Shown here: in pieces, positions 60,933 to 64,000 of the stretch | How positions within the stretch are numbered: the first letter of the stretch is position 1 | Layout: every line of letters starts with the position of its first letter | Origin: Astropecten irregularis | Lineage: Eukaryota > Echinodermata > Asteroidea > Paxillosida > Astropectinidae | Direction of reading: 5' to 3' | DNA length: 64,000 nucleotides | Assembly: GCA_963971285.1 (NCBI GenBank) | Contig: OZ020257.1 | Coordinates: 15,824,602 to 15,888,601, forward strand | The notes under the pieces: model-generated | The model's input: the letters and a program-made list of their open reading frames with translations, nothing else | Database searches by the model: none | What the model was told of the DNA's origin: nothing | Program-made: the position numbers and the translations under genes

Positions 60933-60945
60933 GTTGCCTAGAAAC
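60933..60945 (+). promoter_or_regulatory. RFX X-box-like site upstream of gene E
   Basis: GTTGCCTAGAAAC has a perfect left half-site and an AGAAAC right half-site with a one-base spacer, about 675 bp upstream of the gene E start codon. It differs by one base from the second site upstream of C and D although the surrounding sequence is unrelated. Confidence 0.5.
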
Positions 60946-61304
60946 CGAGGACCGCACTATATCAGAAGAGAAGGTTGCATGTACATGTATTAGGTTACAT
61001 GGCGAACGTCCAGTATTTCAGAATTGTGGGTGTGTTTTGTTGTCCTTAGGGCCTAGGGTGTTAATCGGGCAGGGTAAAGGAACATCAAACTCTCCGTCTC
61101 GGAGTGCGAAAGTGCGAACGATATTCTTACATGTTGTTTCCACGAACCGATCCACATAAAGTCAAACTCCTTCAACATCGATTTTATTCACTTATAGCGA
61201 TCCTTTTTTTTTTTAATAATAGTAATATACCAGTTAATAGAAAGGACACATTTTTCAAATTTAAAATCAGATCAAAGATTGTTCCGAGTGGAAATTGTGC
61301 CAAA

Positions 61305-61669
61305 TTCAAACTTTGATTTTTGTCAAATAAATGCAAATTCGTTGCCTAAAATATCAAAAACGATTCAGTAACAGTCATCTGTGAAATTTCCAGTCCCATA
61401 CAGTGCTCACCTTTTGAGAAAACAGTGAAAAAAGCTCACGAAATCTTTTAAAGCTTTTCGTAGGAAGAAGGTTTTATCTAATTCCTGAGATCAAAATAGT
61501 TTTTGGTCAATTGTTTCAAGTTACTCATTTCCAGATAAATACAGCATTTCAGGCAGAAAAAAATTCAAGGTATGTTTCAACCATCACCTTCTTTATACCC
61601 TGTAAGTTATAGATAAATCTGTGAAGATTTCCGTTTCGGTTTGCCACCAAAGTATGATACTTCCTTTAA
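61305..61669. mobile_element. TTAA MITE copy with decayed left end
   Basis: The right end CCAAAGTATGATACTTCCTTTAA is well preserved, and the body follows 51266-51631 in the same orientation with indels. The left end reads CAAACTTTGATTTTTGTCAA and has lost the terminal TTAA. Confidence 0.7.
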
Positions 61670-62307
61670 TATGATAAAAAAAAAACCCGATGGTTTAATC
61701 CAAGCAGTCACACATAATACAGGTTTCTTGTGTTGTGACACTATACAAGACTCTTGTTCAAGATAAAAGACAAAATTGCCGTTCGATATCTACGCAGTGT
61801 TTATTACTCGTTACGCAATAGCTAGTTTTCATTACATTAAACAACAATTAGCATCGGTTATTAAGTACAATTATAATACCTTTAAATTGTTTTGCAGCAC
61901 TTAACTACTACTTACAAATGTCAGGATTAAAAGTACATTGCTATTAATTAGATCGACTTGCTTAAGCGAGGCAGAGGGATTGAAACTTTTGTTAGAAACC
62001 CACTGCCCAAAATTTGATTCAGTTTTTGTTCACAACCATTCACTAATACATGTAGCATTTGTATCAAAAACTCTTGCATCTAAAGGTAAAGCTTTCAGAT
62101 AATGGGCACCTTTATGAAAATTAAAAAAATATAGGTAAAATCGATTGAAGCTGTTAAAAATATATTTTTTTAATTTTTTTTTTATAGATATTGGTATCTG
62201 AATTGGCTACGATATAATTATGATATTTGTCTTAAGCTATAGAACTGTAAATTGCAAGTAATAGGCCCCCATGTAAATTACGTCACTAGAGTGCATGGGG
62301 ATTCCAC

Positions 62308-62520
62308 TTAAGCTTAAGCATGAAAAGTCATTCATGATCATACAGTATTACCTTTCGTATGTTCATGTAATGTTCACTGTTTTGGACTTGTATTCGGCCA
62401 TTGTTTTTCTGAGCATAAACATTCACAAGGAGTTTTGACTGGCATACTGATTTTATTTACCAAGTTTATTTTGGTGCTTAAGCAGATTTTGGTGATTAGG
62501 CAGCCTTATGAAATAGACCA
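62308..62520. mobile_element. MITE of the GCTTAAGCA family, copy 3 (inverted)
   Basis: It begins GCTTAAGCATGAAAAGTCA and ends GGCAGCCTTATGAAATAGACC, with GAGCATAAACATTCACAAGG and GGCATACTGATTTTATTTAC inside; inverse of the copy at 53376-53599. Confidence 0.6.
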
Positions 62521-62774
62521 TATAGGAGGAGTTAGCTCACATGTTCGGTAAACATAAAGTTTGTTTTTTTCATCGTTTCAGTTTGCCTTCAAGATGGTGG
62601 CCAGATATAAATTCAGAGCATATGATCTATGGGCATGCAATGTTGTCTTTAAAGGCGATATCATTATCTTTAATGATTCGTTCAATTAAACGATATAATC
62701 TTACATTGTGAGCCCGATGAAATTAACTTAAAACATGCAAAGTGCTAGTGAGCAAGGTGAAGTGTATTGGATTA

Positions 62775-63712
62775 TTAGATGCTACAGACTGTGCATGTTA
62801 TCTCGCGACCATTGACGTATGGGGGACACAGAAGTGCACCACACTGCCCTTCAACGATGAAGAGAAGAGCTTGATTCACGCTGGTCTGACTGCCGGGGAT
62901 CGCCTCTGGGGCCTCATCCACGCAGATGGCCGCAGATCGCTGCTCGGTGTTGTATTTACCGGACATGAGGAAGCCCCGGTACTCCTCCGTCCAGTTGCTG
63001 CTCGGGCAGCCGAGCGTTGCCGGCAGCAGTAGCTTGGTGCTGCGGTTAACCAGGCGGCACACCGCGCACGGCACGTCGCGGTCTTGGATGACCTCGGTAT
63101 TGTCGTGGGAGAAGGGATCGTAGGGGACCTCGTACTCCACCCCGTACAGATAGGACTGGGAGTTGGCGGTATCGCTGTAAGACGCTGCCCAGTCAGGCTC
63201 GGTCGGTAGGCACCAGAAGTCGGTAGAGCCACCTTTGTGGCCGGAATGCGACCCAGCTGCGATACCTGCACAGGAGAATGACTACCTATTAATCGGAGCA
63301 TGTATCTGTACTAGTATTTGAGTGAGTAAAGTTTCATTACTTGAGACTAGTATTCCTTGATAGTGTATCTCATAGTAGAGTTTCTTTCAACGCATGAGTT
63401 TCATCTTCAGAAAAAAATTGTAGCTCACGCACAGAATGTGTTATACAAGATGTTCTTCGCTACTTCTCTACGACCCATTCTTAAAACCAGGCCTCGGAAT
63501 AGGTTTTCATCGGACTTATAAGGCGGACAGAGCCCTCCTCAGAGCCCACCTCAGTAATTTGACCCTTGTTTAAAGCGAATAGTCACCTGCATACACGAGC
63601 TCTGTGTCTGGACTGTTTGGACAAGAAGTGCGCCCCCATCGGACATAGGTGTCTCCTCCTGATGATGTGGTGAAGTCGGGGTAGATATCTTGTGCACGAT
63701 GTAGCATCTTAT
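62775..63712 (-). CDS. Short-chain collagen C4-like protein, last two exons (5' partial)
   Basis: Exons in coding order are 63712-63587 and 63265-62775. The join is phase 1 (GCA G / GT ATC), reading ...ELVYAG-IAAGSHSG... The stop TAA is at 62777-62775. About 205 residues are present and begin mid-protein; the acceptor at 63713 shows that more exons lie beyond the window. Diagnostic blocks are YVRWGRTSCP, GGSTDFWCLP, DVPCAVCR, LPATLGCPSSNWTEEYRGFL, CVDEAPEA and CPPYVNGREITCTVCS. This is the cysteine-rich C-terminal domain found in predicted secreted proteins named short-chain collagen C4-like in marine invertebrates. No collagen Gly-X-Y repeat is visible in this part. The role is probably extracellular matrix or a secreted factor; the exact function is not known. 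It is in the same orientation as the channel genes but unrelated. Confidence 0.85.
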
Positions 63713-63847
63713 CTGGAGAGGTATAGGAATGAATGATCGAATGAACAGCTAAGTCAAGCATCAAGGAAATAACACATGGGGCTCATGACAATACAGGCAC
63801 CACTCAATTGTGAGTTTGTGATTATTTCTCTTGATATTATGACAATA

Positions 63848-63998
63848 AGGGCGATCCCAAATAGTGCGCCCTCAAGAGTTTGCAACGCGTTGGCCAATCA
63901 CAATGCACGGAATCTATCCGCATTGGGTCGACAAATTCCGGGCATTGTGAATTGCCAACGCGTTGCAAACTCTTGAGGGCGCAATTTGTGGAATAGGT
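63848..63998. mobile_element. Palindromic MITE, copy 2 of the TAGTGCGCC family
   Basis: The arms CCAAATAGTGCGCCCTCAAG and the inverse CTTGAGGGCGCAATTTGTGG, with TTTGCAACGCGTTGGC and its complement inside, form a hairpin close to the window edge. Shares TTGGCCAATCACAATGC with 4657-4803. It lies in an upstream intron of the collagen-like gene. Confidence 0.6.
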
Positions 63999-64000
63999 CT

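Larger units (their letters stand above)
60259..62774. other. Intergenic region between gene E and the collagen-like gene
   Basis: No supportable exon. It holds an X-box-like site (60933-60945), a TTAA MITE copy (61305-61669) and a GCTTAAGCA-family MITE (62308-62520). The rest is AT-rich without recognisable structure. It should contain the promoter of gene E and the 3' end of the collagen-like gene. Confidence 0.6.

Overview
The window reads as a slice of a metazoan nuclear genome, most probably a marine invertebrate deuterostome (echinoderm, hemichordate or amphioxus grade). The reasons are small protein exons of 58-220 bp with GT-AG introns of a few hundred bases to 2 kb, very low coding density, many short inverted-repeat elements, a tRNA-related SINE, and a short-chain collagen C4-like domain next to a DEG/ENaC channel array. 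The species cannot be read from the sequence.

The dominant content is a head-to-tail array of five DEG/ENaC (degenerin / epithelial sodium channel / acid-sensing channel superfamily) genes, all on the minus strand. They are named here from low to high coordinate: A (4875-12466), B (14559-25140), C (29118-36417), D (40793-49015) and E (52098-60258). I could build a complete exon chain with consistent phases for every one: 12 exons in A, B, C and D and 11 in E, giving proteins of about 605, 540, 511, 514 and 507 aa. Each has the N-terminal HG gating motif (HG replaced by DG in B), TM1, the post-TM1 FPAV motif, a cysteine-rich extracellular loop, and TM2 with the GLW-x-G-x-S pore motif. B, C and D are close paralogues with an extra intron just after TM1; A and E lack it and are more divergent. 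C and D, and the intergenic blocks upstream of B and of C, derive from tandem segmental duplication.

Flanks: positions 238-657 (+) look like the last exon of an unrelated membrane protein. Positions 62775-63712 (-) hold the last two exons of a short-chain collagen C4-like secreted protein whose 5' part lies beyond the window.

Introns and intergenic DNA are full of non-autonomous elements: a TTAA-flanked piggyBac-like MITE family, several palindromic MITE families, hAT-like elements with 8-bp target duplications, a foldback element, and a SINE with an unusual leader. There are also large simple or tandem arrays: a 40-bp minisatellite, an (AAAAG)n tract, a GGGTGTT heptamer array and TGT/TGC triplets. 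Upstream of each of the five channel genes there is an RFX X-box-like site 0.5-1.5 kb from the start codon. This suggests, but does not prove, shared expression in ciliated (sensory) cells, with the genes supplying subunits of trimeric cation channels.
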